Shown here: positions 1 through 7,654 of the stretch, in pieces
How positions within the stretch are numbered: the stretch's first letter is position 1
Layout: the number at the start of each line of letters is the position of its first letter
From: Maribellus maritimus
GTDB lineage: Bacteria > Bacteroidota > Bacteroidia > Bacteroidales > Prolixibacteraceae
NCBI RefSeq assembly: GCF_022267315.1
Contig: NZ_JAIKLE010000052.1
Coordinates: 1 to 33,548 of the forward strand
Length of the DNA: 33,548 nucleotides
Reading direction: 5' to 3'
The notes under the pieces: generated by a model
The model's database searches: none
What the model was told of the DNA's origin: nothing
What the model saw: only the letters and a program-made list of their open reading frames with translations
Position numbers and translations under genes: made by a program

Positions 1-1
1 C

Positions 2-424
2 GAAAACATTCAGATGGATAGCTTGGAAGCGTGGAAAGACCTTGGGATTTCCCCTGAAGGAAAGGCATTCTCAGGTTCTGCAACCTATTCTGTTTCTTTC
101 AATTTAGATGAAATAAAACCCGAAACGGATTATTTATTGGATTTAGGAAAGGTAGAAATGATTGCAGTTGTATCGTTAAACGGAAAAGAATTACAAACGC
201 TGTGGTCACCGCCATTTCGTTTGAATATCAGCGAAGCAATAAAACAAGGAAGGAACGACCTTACCGTTGAAGTGACAAGCTCCTGGTTTAACCGACTTGT
301 TTATGATGCAGGGCAGCAGGAAGAAAACAGAAAGACATGGACGATAAGCGGACCATCGATGGATTCTCCTCTAAGAGAAAGTGGATTAATAGGACCGGTG
401 AGATTCTATATTATAAAAAACTGA
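2..424 (+). CDS. Glycoside hydrolase, C-terminal fragment (GH106-like alpha-L-rhamnosidase?)
   Basis: This is the 3' end of a larger gene. The frame is already open at base 2, so the in-frame ATG at 14 is internal and the start lies outside the window. The visible ~140 residues are beta-rich and fit the galactose-binding, GH2-type sugar-binding jelly roll that closes many large Bacteroidota hydrolases. The stretch with WFNRLVYD, followed by a tail with DSPLRESGLIGPVRF, strongly resembles the C-terminus of GH106-type alpha-L-rhamnosidases. The catalytic domain is not visible, so family and substrate are inferred from the tail alone. A GH2-like enzyme is the main alternative. The gene ends at TGA and a 210-bp AT-rich spacer follows. 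Confidence 0.7.
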   Translation, partial: ENIQMDSLEAWKDLGISPEGKAFSGSATYSVSFNLDEIKPETDYLLDLGKVEMIAVVSLNGKELQTLWSPPFRLNISEAIKQGRNDLTVEVTSSWFNRLVYDAGQQEENRKTWTISGPSMDSPLRESGLIGPVRFYIIKN

Positions 425-634
425 GATGAGTTTTTTGTTTTTTCATGTTCATAGGATCGTTATATACTTAAAGATATAATTTAAACAATAATTCAATAAA
501 TAGTGACAAAGAACGAGGTTATTTTAAAAGCGCTCAGCAACCGGATCTCTGATTATTGTTATTGAAGGATTGCCTATGTCACCAAAAGATAGTCATCAAT
601 CCAATAGATTAAATCAATATTAATATCCTGAACA

Positions 635-1072
635 ATGCAAAATAACCCTGAAAATACCATTGAATTGCTGCTTGATTTTCTACAGAAACGAGAAGACTTT
701 GAAACAACACTCTGTTATCAAAATATACAACAAGTCTCTGAGAAAATAGAGCCAGCTTTAGTTCAGAAATTTTATTCTATTGAAGATGAAACAATGAAAC
801 GCTCCTTCATCCAAAATATACATGCCCGGTTGGTTTGGGAGATTGATTATTTTACTGAAATAAAAGAACCGGATGCAAAGGGTAATTCAAAGAAGGAACC
901 AAAGAAATTGAGAGAAATTACTGAAGCAAAGTTACTGGAATTAAAATATGAAGCTTTGCAGATTATGGATGAAGAAGATGACAGTTTAATCATTTTTAAA
1001 ACCCGACAGGAGAAGTGGCTTGACAAAGAAATTGTTGGGAAAGAGCGGCAAAACCTGGACACATTTCTATAG
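635..1072 (+). CDS. Hypothetical 145-aa acidic helical protein upstream of CRISPR array
   Basis: I do not recognise this protein. It is predicted to be soluble, with no signal peptide or membrane segment. It is mostly helical and rich in Glu, Lys and Leu. A charged lysine-rich linker near residues 80-95 (GNSKKEPKKLRE) separates an N-terminal part with many Gln/Ile/Glu residues from a C-terminal part containing a DEEDD acidic patch. No nuclease, HTH or Cas signature is apparent. The ATG at 635 has no obvious Shine-Dalgarno sequence, which is common in this phylum. It ends 226 bp before the first CRISPR repeat and is the only gene between the left-edge hydrolase and the array. It may be a standalone gene or an accessory to the array, and nothing in the sequence decides between them. 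Confidence 0.6.
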   Translation: MQNNPENTIELLLDFLQKREDFETTLCYQNIQQVSEKIEPALVQKFYSIEDETMKRSFIQNIHARLVWEIDYFTEIKEPDAKGNSKKEPKKLREITEAKLLELKYEALQIMDEEDDSLIIFKTRQEKWLDKEIVGKERQNLDTFL

Positions 1073-1140
1073 GTTAAGTTGTCGAAGTACGAGATTTCGT
1101 TTTAATCTGACAGGTTTTATGAATCAATTACATCTACAAG

Positions 1141-1297
1141 GTTCTTTGACATATTGAAAATAAGCGATCTATATATACTTGTCGATCCTCCGGGCAAAAT
1201 ACGGTTTGGAGGATCGACAACAAATTCATATTAAAATACTATTTTTGAAAAACGTAGTTCCTTGAAAATGAACTATTTTTTTTGAGTCGTCGAAAGA
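1141..1297 (+). promoter_or_regulatory. CRISPR leader with three inverted repeats
   Basis: This AT-rich stretch sits immediately upstream of the first repeat, on the side expected for a leader because the repeats read with ATTGAAA at their 3' end on the plus strand. It begins with GTTCTTTGACATATTG, a promoter-like motif. It contains a perfect 13-bp inverted repeat (1179-1191 with 1208-1220, 16-nt loop). A 6-bp hairpin (1255-1260 with 1270-1275) is followed by eight T residues. A 5-bp hairpin (1284-1288 with 1296-1300) has its right arm running into repeat 1. Leader status is inferred from position and base composition. The inverted repeats are read directly. Confidence 0.6.
1179..1220. repeat. 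Perfect 13-bp inverted repeat in CRISPR leader
   Basis: TTGTCGATCCTCC at 1179-1191 is exactly complementary to GGAGGATCGACAA at 1208-1220, with a 16-nt loop. There is no T-run on either side, so it does not look like an intrinsic terminator. It could be an operator, a binding site for IHF-like or adaptation factors, or a structured RNA in the pre-crRNA leader. Confidence 0.8.
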
Positions 1298-1590
1298 CTC
1301 GCAATCGTACCAAAGTGGAATTGAAAATTACCAGATGGAATACCTGGTATTAGGGAAGTGGCTCGCAATCGTACCAAAGTGGAATTGAAAATTTCAACAG
1401 CCAGCATTCCGTCGCGGCTTCCGCTTCTCGCAATCGTACCAAAGTGGAATTGAAAATTGCTAATTTTTGCTTTTGCTGTGCTTTTTCTAGCTCTCGCAAT
1501 CGTACCAAAGTGGAATTGAAAATGGATTGCAACAAACGATGTAATAAGTGGGGATTACTCTCGCAATCGTACCAAAGTGGAATTGAAAAT
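1298..1590 (+). CRISPR. CRISPR array, 5 identical 31-bp repeats, 4 spacers
   Basis: Five identical 31-bp repeats lie at 1298-1328, 1362-1392, 1427-1457, 1493-1523 and 1560-1590. They begin CTCGCAATCG and end GGAATTGAAAAT. The spacers are 33, 34, 35 and 36 bp long (1329-1361, 1393-1426, 1458-1492, 1524-1559) and unrelated to each other. The ATTGAAA-type 3' end and repeats of about 30 bp resemble those of type I-A/I-B and type III systems. The repeat can fold weakly, with CAAT pairing to ATTG and CC to GG around a small loop. No cas gene is present in the window, so the array is orphan here or served in trans. No repeat is degenerate, which suggests recent activity or a young, short array. Confidence 0.93.
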
Positions 1591-1642
1591 TCCAGGTTCT
1601 CCGGTTCAGAACAAATAAAACCAACTCAAATCGTAGAAGGGT

Positions 1643-1663
1643 GGTCACTTTGACCGGTTTTTT
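1643..1663 (+). terminator. Probable terminator of the CRISPR transcript
   Basis: GGTCA (1643-1647) and TGACC (1651-1655) form a 5-bp hairpin with a 3-nt loop. Two G and then six T residues (1658-1663) follow. It lies about 50 bp after the last repeat and is well placed to end a plus-strand pre-crRNA. The stem is short, so efficiency is uncertain. Confidence 0.5.
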
Positions 1664-2223
1664 CAGTTTAACAAATAATTTGCCTACAATCCCAAATTAT
1701 TAAATTTATTCGATTTGAGAATTTTAAGCCAGAAATAAAGCCTCAAAAACTGAATACAAAAACTACTTGCAATAATTAATTCAGATTATTTTTGCTCAGG
1801 AGAAGTAATTCCGGCAATATAATTTCGGAGAGCATAAAAAACTCCCCGGTCTCTCCGGGGAGTCAAAGTTTGCAAGTGAATTTTTTTTTCCCTAACAAAC
1901 TAAACCATATCTTCACTTTTTTTATATCAATAACTATAGTTTCAGCAAATCGGGTTTTGCACCTGTTTTTTTCGACATAATCTGATTGGTTCAAACCTAA
2001 AAGATATTGAGTATAAAATCAAGTTCCTGCGATGAATGTCCTTCTGATTGCGACGTTTGGAAGTTTTTTCAAAATTAAGTTTACTCTGCTTAGTTCATAA
2101 AAAACAATATTAAATCCGAACTGTGTGTATTTAGTACCATACATCGTAGTTTGTTTATTATTCATCGCAGGAATTTGTTTGTTTGCAACACAAGAATTAA
2201 GTTTAAAAAGATTATGTGTTAAG
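1664..2223. other. Intergenic region between CRISPR array and kinase operon
   Basis: This AT-rich region has no convincing gene. The short open frames across it have atypical composition and no recognisable domain. The only clear structure is the minus-strand terminator at 1836-1863. The kinase frame extends back to a GTG at 2125, but that stretch was not chosen as coding. Confidence 0.6.
1836..1863 (-). terminator. Strong intrinsic terminator on the minus strand
   Basis: ACTCCCCGG (1841-1849) pairs perfectly with CCGGGGAGT (1855-1863) around a TCTCT loop. On the minus strand the hairpin is followed by six T residues (plus-strand A at 1836-1841), the classic intrinsic terminator layout. On the plus strand there is no adjacent T-run. 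No minus-strand protein gene lies upstream within reach. A TAnnTTTG-like -7 element on the minus strand at 1999-1992 could drive a ~150-nt transcript ending here. Confidence 0.7.
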
Positions 2224-3270
2224 ATGACAAAGAATCATACTCCAATATTTTTAAGGTATCGTTTTTGGTGGCATGTCCTGTTTTGGGTGGTTGTATTGTT
2301 AGTATTCTGGCTCATTTATGCCGGGTACAGGGGAGAATACTATCGGGAGTTTATTATCAATGTCATTCAATTACCTGCCAAAATGATAGGTACTTATGCT
2401 TTTATTTACCTACTACTTCCGCTGGTAAAAAAGAAGAAGTATGTGATATTTGGGATTTTGGTACTGATTCACTTTTTTTTGTACGGAATTATTGTTCGTG
2501 CTTCCATCTATTATACTAACCCTTTTCCTGAAAATATTTCTTTTGCGAGAAATAACTTTTTCGATTTGACCAGGATTCTCAGTAAAGCCGCGTCAGATTA
2601 TGTTTTGCCAGGCATAGCCTCTGCCATCTACATTTTTAAAAGATGGTACAGCGAGGAACAGAAAAATAAAAAAATGCTTGAAGAAAAAATAGCCGCTGAA
2701 CTCAATTTTTTAAAAGCACAGATACATCCTCATTTTCTGTTTAACACGTTAAATAATCTATATACATTAATTTTACTAAAGTCAGAAGAAGCTGCAGATA
2801 TTGTTTTAAAATTATCAGAGTTGCTTGACTATATGATTTATAAGAGCAATATCAGGTTTGTCCCTCTGGCAAATGAATTGGAAATTGTTGAGGGGTATAT
2901 TGACCTCGAGAAAATGAGATATAGCGAAAGACTGGAATTATCATACGCGGTAAACGGAGAAGCTGATAAACACCAAATTGCGCCTCTTATTTTACTGCCA
3001 TTTATTGAGAATTGTTTCAAACACGGTGCGAGTAAGGATCGTATGAAACCAAAGGTTAACATTGAAATAAGTATCATGTCTGAGTTTCTTACTTTAAAAG
3101 CAATCAATTCAGTTCCTGAAAAAAAAGGAAAAGAGGAGCCTGAAAATGAAGGTATAGGTTTGAACAATGTAAAAAGAAGACTTGAGCTGATTTATCCTGA
3201 TAAATACGAGCTTAAAATTAATTCAAAAAACAGGTTGTTTGGGGTAGAATTAAGAATATTTTGGGTGTAA
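2224..3270 (+). CDS. LytS-family sensor histidine kinase
   Basis: This is a membrane histidine kinase of the His_kinase (PF06580)/LytS type, 348 aa from the ATG at 2224. The N-terminal half has several hydrophobic segments (about residues 12-35, 50-70, 72-95 and 125-140), typical of the multi-pass sensor in this family. The cytoplasmic part carries the H-box IHPHFLFNTLNNL, with His170 the likely phosphoacceptor, then the N-box LLPFIENCFKHGA (Asn263) and a final glycine motif GIGLNNVKRRL. The frame is open back to a GTG at 2125. I prefer the ATG because family members usually start just before the RYRFWWHVLFW segment. The response regulator starts 9 bp after the stop, so the two form an operon. 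The ligand is unknown. Confidence 0.9.
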   Translation: MTKNHTPIFLRYRFWWHVLFWVVVLLVFWLIYAGYRGEYYREFIINVIQLPAKMIGTYAFIYLLLPLVKKKKYVIFGILVLIHFFLYGIIVRASIYYTNPFPENISFARNNFFDLTRILSKAASDYVLPGIASAIYIFKRWYSEEQKNKKMLEEKIAAELNFLKAQIHPHFLFNTLNNLYTLILLKSEEAADIVLKLSELLDYMIYKSNIRFVPLANELEIVEGYIDLEKMRYSERLELSYAVNGEADKHQIAPLILLPFIENCFKHGASKDRMKPKVNIEISIMSEFLTLKAINSVPEKKGKEEPENEGIGLNNVKRRLELIYPDKYELKINSKNRLFGVELRIFWV

Positions 3271-3279
3271 TATTTTACT

Positions 3280-4008
3280 ATGGAAACAAAAGTACAGTGT
3301 CTGGTTGTAGATGATGAGCCTCTGGCAATCAGGTTGTTGAAGATGCATTTGAGTAAGTTTGGTACTGTAGAAGTTGCAGGGGCTGTTGAAAATGCAGTCG
3401 ATGCAATCGATTTTCTGAATACGCATAAAGTTGATCTTATGTTTCTTGATATTCATATGCCTGAAATGAAAGGAACAGAATTACTAAGATCCTTAAAAAA
3501 TCCTCCTGCCGTTATCTTTACAACAGCCTACCGCCAGTATGCGCTTGAAGGCTACGACCTGAGTGTACTCGACTATTTGGTAAAACCTATTTCATTCGGG
3601 CGTTTAACGCAGGCCGTCGAAAAATATTTTGCTTATCATATCCAGGGAAGAAGCAAGTTTTTACGTAAAGCTGAAAAAAGCGAAGAATTTCTTTATTTGC
3701 AGGAAAGAAGTTTTATTCACAAAATTCCGCTCATCGAAATTGTATATGCAGAAAGCATGGGGGATAACCTGACTTTTTATCTCAACGACAGAAATATTAC
3801 CAGCAGATGCACTGTTTCTTCGGTAGAAGAATTTTTGTCACAGAATGGTTTTTTAAGGATACATCGTTCCTATGTCGTTTCTCTCAAGCGAATAACAAGC
3901 TTTGGCCCGGTGAGTGTTTTTATTGGGAAGAAGGAGTTGCCCATCGGAAAAACTTATCGGAAAAACGTGCTTGAGCAGCTTAATTACAAAGCATTTTTTA
4001 ACAAATAA
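3280..4008 (+). CDS. LytTR-type response regulator
   Basis: This is a 242-aa response regulator with a receiver domain (about residues 4-120) and a LytTR DNA-binding domain (about 132-240). The acidic pocket is D11/D12, the phosphoacceptor is D57 in MFLDIHMPEMKG, the signalling Thr lies in FTTAYR (residues 80-85) and the conserved Lys is K102 in LVKPIS. The LytTR part shows the typical YAESMGDNLTFYL strand and the FLRIHRSYVVSLKRI motif. It is the cognate partner of the kinase encoded just upstream and acts in the cytoplasm as a transcription regulator. A GH3 gene begins 10 bp after its stop, so the pair and the hydrolase are probably co-transcribed. No LytTR operator repeat was identified with confidence. 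Confidence 0.93.
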   Translation: METKVQCLVVDDEPLAIRLLKMHLSKFGTVEVAGAVENAVDAIDFLNTHKVDLMFLDIHMPEMKGTELLRSLKNPPAVIFTTAYRQYALEGYDLSVLDYLVKPISFGRLTQAVEKYFAYHIQGRSKFLRKAEKSEEFLYLQERSFIHKIPLIEIVYAESMGDNLTFYLNDRNITSRCTVSSVEEFLSQNGFLRIHRSYVVSLKRITSFGPVSVFIGKKELPIGKTYRKNVLEQLNYKAFFNK

Positions 4009-4018
4009 AACTAAACCA

Positions 4019-6541
4019 ATGAACCGAACTAAAAAAACTAATACATCAGAAAGATCTTTACTTACGATGGTAATGTTGATGGTTTTTGGAGCCTCTTTAT
4101 TTACCGCATGTAAAACGAATAGTTATCCCCAAAAAACTGAGCCTGTTGGTTCGGGCGATGTTAAGTGGGAAGAAAAACAGACTTCGGAAGGATGGAGTAT
4201 GGTAAGCAATAAAAACGGGACTACTCTTGGGTATTCCATGACTTCGGGGCTTTCACTTATCCAGGTGGATGGATACGCATTTAAAGATCTCAATAGAAAT
4301 AACTTGCTGGATGAATTTGAAGACTGGCGCCTTGACTTTGAAACAAGGGCGAAAGCCATGGTCGATGAGATTTCGGTTGAGCAGATGATGGGCATGAAAA
4401 TGAATCCTTTTGGCGGCTGGAGGGTTAATCCCGATTCACTTGACTCCGTAATGAAAAATTCACTGGATCTGGGTTACAGACAACTTCGGGCGCCCCGTGG
4501 AGGCACTGCTGACGCAAAAACAAAGGTTAATTGGAACAATATGGTACAGGAATATATTGAAAGCCTTGATGAAATAGTCTGTGTTCCCGCGGTTTGGATA
4601 GATGATCCCCGGTCGGGAGACGTATCAAACTGGCCAGGTAATCTTGGTATGGCGGCGACCTTTGATCCTGAAATTGGAGCCCAATATGGCAGAATGATGT
4701 CAGAAGAATGGCGTGCAATGGGGATATCAATGCAGGTCGCAACGCAAATGGACCTTGCAACAGAACCACGATGGAAACGAATTCCAGGGACGTTTGGCGA
4801 AGATCCTGCGCTGTCGATGGATATGGCCAGGGCTGTAATCAATGGCTGGCAATCAACCTACGATGAAGAAGGAAATGATCTGGGCTGGGGAAAACATAGT
4901 GTAAACAATCAGATGAAACATTTTCCCGGAGACGGTGCCGCTGAAGGTGGTCGTGAGTCGCACACACGTGACGGAGCATATAACATTTTCCCGGGAGGTC
5001 AGTTTTTTACACATGTTTTGCCATTTCTTGCCTGCATGGATTTGCCCGGGAAAACCAAAACGGTATCGGCTGCCATGACAAACTATTCGGTAGGAATTGA
5101 AGCAGATGGATCGCCGGTGGGAGATGAGCGTGTAGGCTCAAGCTATAGTCAATATAAAATCAACGATTTGTTGCGGGAAAAGTACGGCTGGGACGGATAT
5201 ATTTTAACTGACTTTGGCATTCTTACCAGCAAGAATTATGGCGTTGAAGATTTAAGCCCGGTTGAAAAAAGACTAGCCATTCTGGAAGCGGGTTGTGATG
5301 GATTTGGAGGCGAAGGTGGTGGCTTGCAGGAAAGTGTTGATATTGCAATGGAATCTTATGAACTTGGGTGCGCCAACCTGGGTAAAGCTGAAATGGATAA
5401 AATCATGAAAAAAGGAACGGAGAGGATTCTTAGAACTCACTTTAATATCGGTATTGTTGACAATCCATATCTGAGTGTTAAAGTTGCCGAATCGACCTAT
5501 AAAAAACCTGAGCATGAAGCGGCCGGCCATCAGGCACACCTTAAATCGGTCGTAATGCTGAAGAACAGCGGCGGCATCATTCATAAAGCATCAGCTGGAA
5601 CTGAAAGACCCAAAGTATATATTCCCCGGTTATATTCGGCAGCGACAGGTGGGTGGAGAAGGACACCTGCATCCGCCGAACCGGGATTTAATCTTGAAGC
5701 AGCCGGAGAATATTACGATGTGGTGACCGATGCGCTGGCTGATAAGTTTACCGGCCCGGCTGATGAAAAAGGCAATCCAACCTTATCTCCAAACGATATT
5801 ATACGTGCATCAAAAGAAGAAATAGCTGAATGTGATTTTGCCGTTCTAAGAATAACCAGTCCGCAAAACGGAAATCCAACATTTATGGAATCCGGAGGCA
5901 TGAGGGATGACGGTGTGGAATCTAAAGATATAGCAGCTGAGCGCGAGAAATATATCTATCTGCCAATTTCATTACAATATCGGCCATATACTGCCAATTC
6001 AGAATTTGTGCGTCAGGAGTCTTTAGGGGGAGATATGATAGAGATATCAGAGCAATCGGCTGAGGGAGAAACAAAGAAGTTCATAAAGGAAAATCGTTCC
6101 TATTATGGCAAGACAGGAATCATAACAAATGAAAGTCATCTGGACCTGGTGCTGAACATCTCGGCTCTGGCTGATAAAGTCATTGTTGCAGTAGATGCAT
6201 CAAGTCCTATGGTTTTTGGGGAATTCGAGAGCGAAGTTGATGCAATCCTTGTGGGATTTGGTGGTGGCCGGTCTGCCTGGTTGCCTGATGAGGTATTTCT
6301 TGAGATTATAGCGGGGAAGGTAGAGCCTTCCGGATTGCTGCCACTTCAGATGCCCGCGAATATGGAGACTGTCGAGGTGCAATTTGAGGATGTGCCAAGA
6401 GATATGGAATGTTATACTGACAATGAAGGCAATAGCTATGACTTTGCATTTGGTCTGAATTGGTCTGGTATAATCAGCGACGAGCGAACAGAAAAATATA
6501 ATGTAGCGCCAATTGTAGGTCAGCCACCACAATTAAATTAG
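4019..6541 (+). CDS. GH3 family beta-glucosidase-like lipoprotein
   Basis: This 840-aa secreted glycoside hydrolase family 3 enzyme probably removes terminal beta-linked sugars such as glucose or xylose from oligosaccharides in the periplasm or at the outer membrane. The ATG at 4019 gives a lipoprotein signal with lipobox SLFTAC (Cys31). The frame is open further upstream to 3914, but that part overlaps the regulator gene and is rejected. The GH3 N-terminal TIM barrel shows FGEDP (about 259-263), KHFPGDG (about 300), a GGRESHTRDG segment and the nucleophile Asp398 in ILTDFGI. The C-terminal GH3 domain follows, ending in a short beta-rich tail. It lies only 10 bp downstream of the LytTR regulator. 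Exact specificity cannot be read from the sequence. Confidence 0.93.
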   Translation: MNRTKKTNTSERSLLTMVMLMVFGASLFTACKTNSYPQKTEPVGSGDVKWEEKQTSEGWSMVSNKNGTTLGYSMTSGLSLIQVDGYAFKDLNRNNLLDEFEDWRLDFETRAKAMVDEISVEQMMGMKMNPFGGWRVNPDSLDSVMKNSLDLGYRQLRAPRGGTADAKTKVNWNNMVQEYIESLDEIVCVPAVWIDDPRSGDVSNWPGNLGMAATFDPEIGAQYGRMMSEEWRAMGISMQVATQMDLATEPRWKRIPGTFGEDPALSMDMARAVINGWQSTYDEEGNDLGWGKHSVNNQMKHFPGDGAAEGGRESHTRDGAYNIFPGGQFFTHVLPFLACMDLPGKTKTVSAAMTNYSVGIEADGSPVGDERVGSSYSQYKINDLLREKYGWDGYILTDFGILTSKNYGVEDLSPVEKRLAILEAGCDGFGGEGGGLQESVDIAMESYELGCANLGKAEMDKIMKKGTERILRTHFNIGIVDNPYLSVKVAESTYKKPEHEAAGHQAHLKSVVMLKNSGGIIHKASAGTERPKVYIPRLYSAATGGWRRTPASAEPGFNLEAAGEYYDVVTDALADKFTGPADEKGNPTLSPNDIIRASKEEIAECDFAVLRITSPQNGNPTFMESGGMRDDGVESKDIAAEREKYIYLPISLQYRPYTANSEFVRQESLGGDMIEISEQSAEGETKKFIKENRSYYGKTGIITNESHLDLVLNISALADKVIVAVDASSPMVFGEFESEVDAILVGFGGGRSAWLPDEVFLEIIAGKVEPSGLLPLQMPANMETVEVQFEDVPRDMECYTDNEGNSYDFAFGLNWSGIISDERTEKYNVAPIVGQPPQLN

Positions 6542-7038
6542 GTGTTACTGATGGTTTAACTTTTGATATATCTACTAAAAGTTGAGTAATCAGGATTGGT
6601 TGTAGCACGTAAGCTAAGACTTTAAGCGCAAAATTTTTTGAGAACCTTCTCAACTACGATCCAGCAAAACAAGGATTGAAACCGTCTGCCAACGATAGTA
6701 ATCTTGGTCATATTTTAAAAAGGATCCAGCTATAAATAGTTAATCCTCAGTATTTTTTAATTATACTTTGTGAAGCGGTATCAGTTAAAACAATGTTTGA
6801 AATAACCTCATTATATCATGAGAATAATATCAACTAGCTTTTTCCTTACTGACTGCTACTGTATAAAGTGTGCTGTGTAAGTGTTTGGTTTATAGTGGTT
6901 CTGAGTAGGAATGTTAGAGGTTGCAAATGTAATGTGAAACAATTGAGAATCGTCTATTATTTTGTTATTGTTAACTTGAGAGTAGAGTAATTCTTTTCCA
7001 ATTAAATAGAAATAAGTGTTAAAGAACACAATGTGTTA
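6542..7038. other. Intergenic region with no intact gene
   Basis: Nearly 500 bp separate the convergent GH3 gene and the minus-strand thioredoxin-like gene. Apart from the ORF fossil at 6613-6735 I see no gene, RNA or strong terminator. The rest is AT-rich with stops in all frames. Confidence 0.6.
6613..6735 (+). pseudogene. C-terminal ORF fossil of unknown family
   Basis: From the stop at 6610-6612 to the TAA at 6733-6735 the plus strand stays open for 40 codons with no start codon. The translation is protein-like (for example FFENLLNYDPAKQGLKPSAN, then GHILKRIQL) in a neighbourhood otherwise dense with stops. It looks like the tail of a degraded gene. I cannot name the parent family. Confidence 0.4.
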
Positions 7039-7650
7039 TCATTGAAAATATTTAGAAAAAATAATCTCTAGATATTTATCAGTTATCTCTGGAGTATTTT
7101 GATCTATAACAAAGAAATCTTTCATCCAAAGATAATCGTCTGCGACAAAATAATATGGCAAATGCTGGGTATCTGCATTTAGCCCAAATGAATCTTCAAG
7201 AATAATATAGGCAGGATAATTTACCTCATTCGACCTACACATTAGAAATAATGATCTAATATTTTCATATGCGACCAGTAAGATAATATTATCAGAATCA
7301 ATATCCTTTGACTTTCCTTTTAACCTTAATAATTCTGACTGTACACAAGATTCACAAGTCAATACTGAGAAATAAAAAATAAGCTTGGGCTCTTTTGAAA
7401 GAATATCTATAAATGATAATGTATCTTCATAAACAGTAGATAGTCTCATTTCAGGATTAAATTGAAAAGAGTTATCAAGAATCTCAAGAAGACATTTGTT
7501 CTGGAGGTTTTCGAGTTTAGCACTAACTATTTCGTTTTTTGCTACTATCAAATTTTCGTTTCGCTTTTGCTTTTTGCAGAGAACTACTAAAAAAGCGGAA
7601 AGAATACTCAATACTGTTACTATTGCAATATTCAAATATTCATTTTTCAT
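7039..7650 (-). CDS. Membrane-anchored thioredoxin-like protein
   Basis: This 203-aa protein (from the ATG at 7650) has an N-terminal hydrophobic anchor (about residues 6-25) and a periplasmic thioredoxin/AhpC-TSA-like domain. A strand with FYFSVLTCESC supplies a CxxC pair (Cys99, Cys102). Strand-helix alternation and a late conserved-looking proline segment (VNYPAYIIL) support the fold. It probably works in periplasmic disulfide exchange, but no partner is known. An earlier ATG at 7674 would overlap the upstream gene by 20 bp. The 7650 start sits 4 bp after that gene's stop and is preferred. It forms a minus-strand pair with the 6-bladed propeller gene, an arrangement common in Bacteroidota. 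The fold assignment is moderately secure and the function is inferred. Confidence 0.65.
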   Translation of the reverse strand: MKNEYLNIAIVTVLSILSAFLVVLCKKQKRNENLIVAKNEIVSAKLENLQNKCLLEILDNSFQFNPEMRLSTVYEDTLSFIDILSKEPKLIFYFSVLTCESCVQSELLRLKGKSKDIDSDNIILLVAYENIRSLFLMCRSNEVNYPAYIILEDSFGLNADTQHLPYYFVADDYLWMKDFFVIDQNTPEITDKYLEIIFSKYFQ

Positions 7651-7654
7651 TTCG

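Noticed and set aside
1350..1653. Open frames across the CRISPR array on both strands
   Set aside because: They arise from the repeated sequence and contain the same peptide several times; not genes.
2125..2223. Extension of the kinase frame from GTG at 2125
   Set aside because: The extra 33 residues are open but the ATG at 2224 matches the usual family N-terminus better; kept only as an alternative start.
3914..4018. N-terminal extension of the GH3 frame
   Set aside because: It lies inside the LytTR gene in another frame; the lipoprotein signal starts at 4019.
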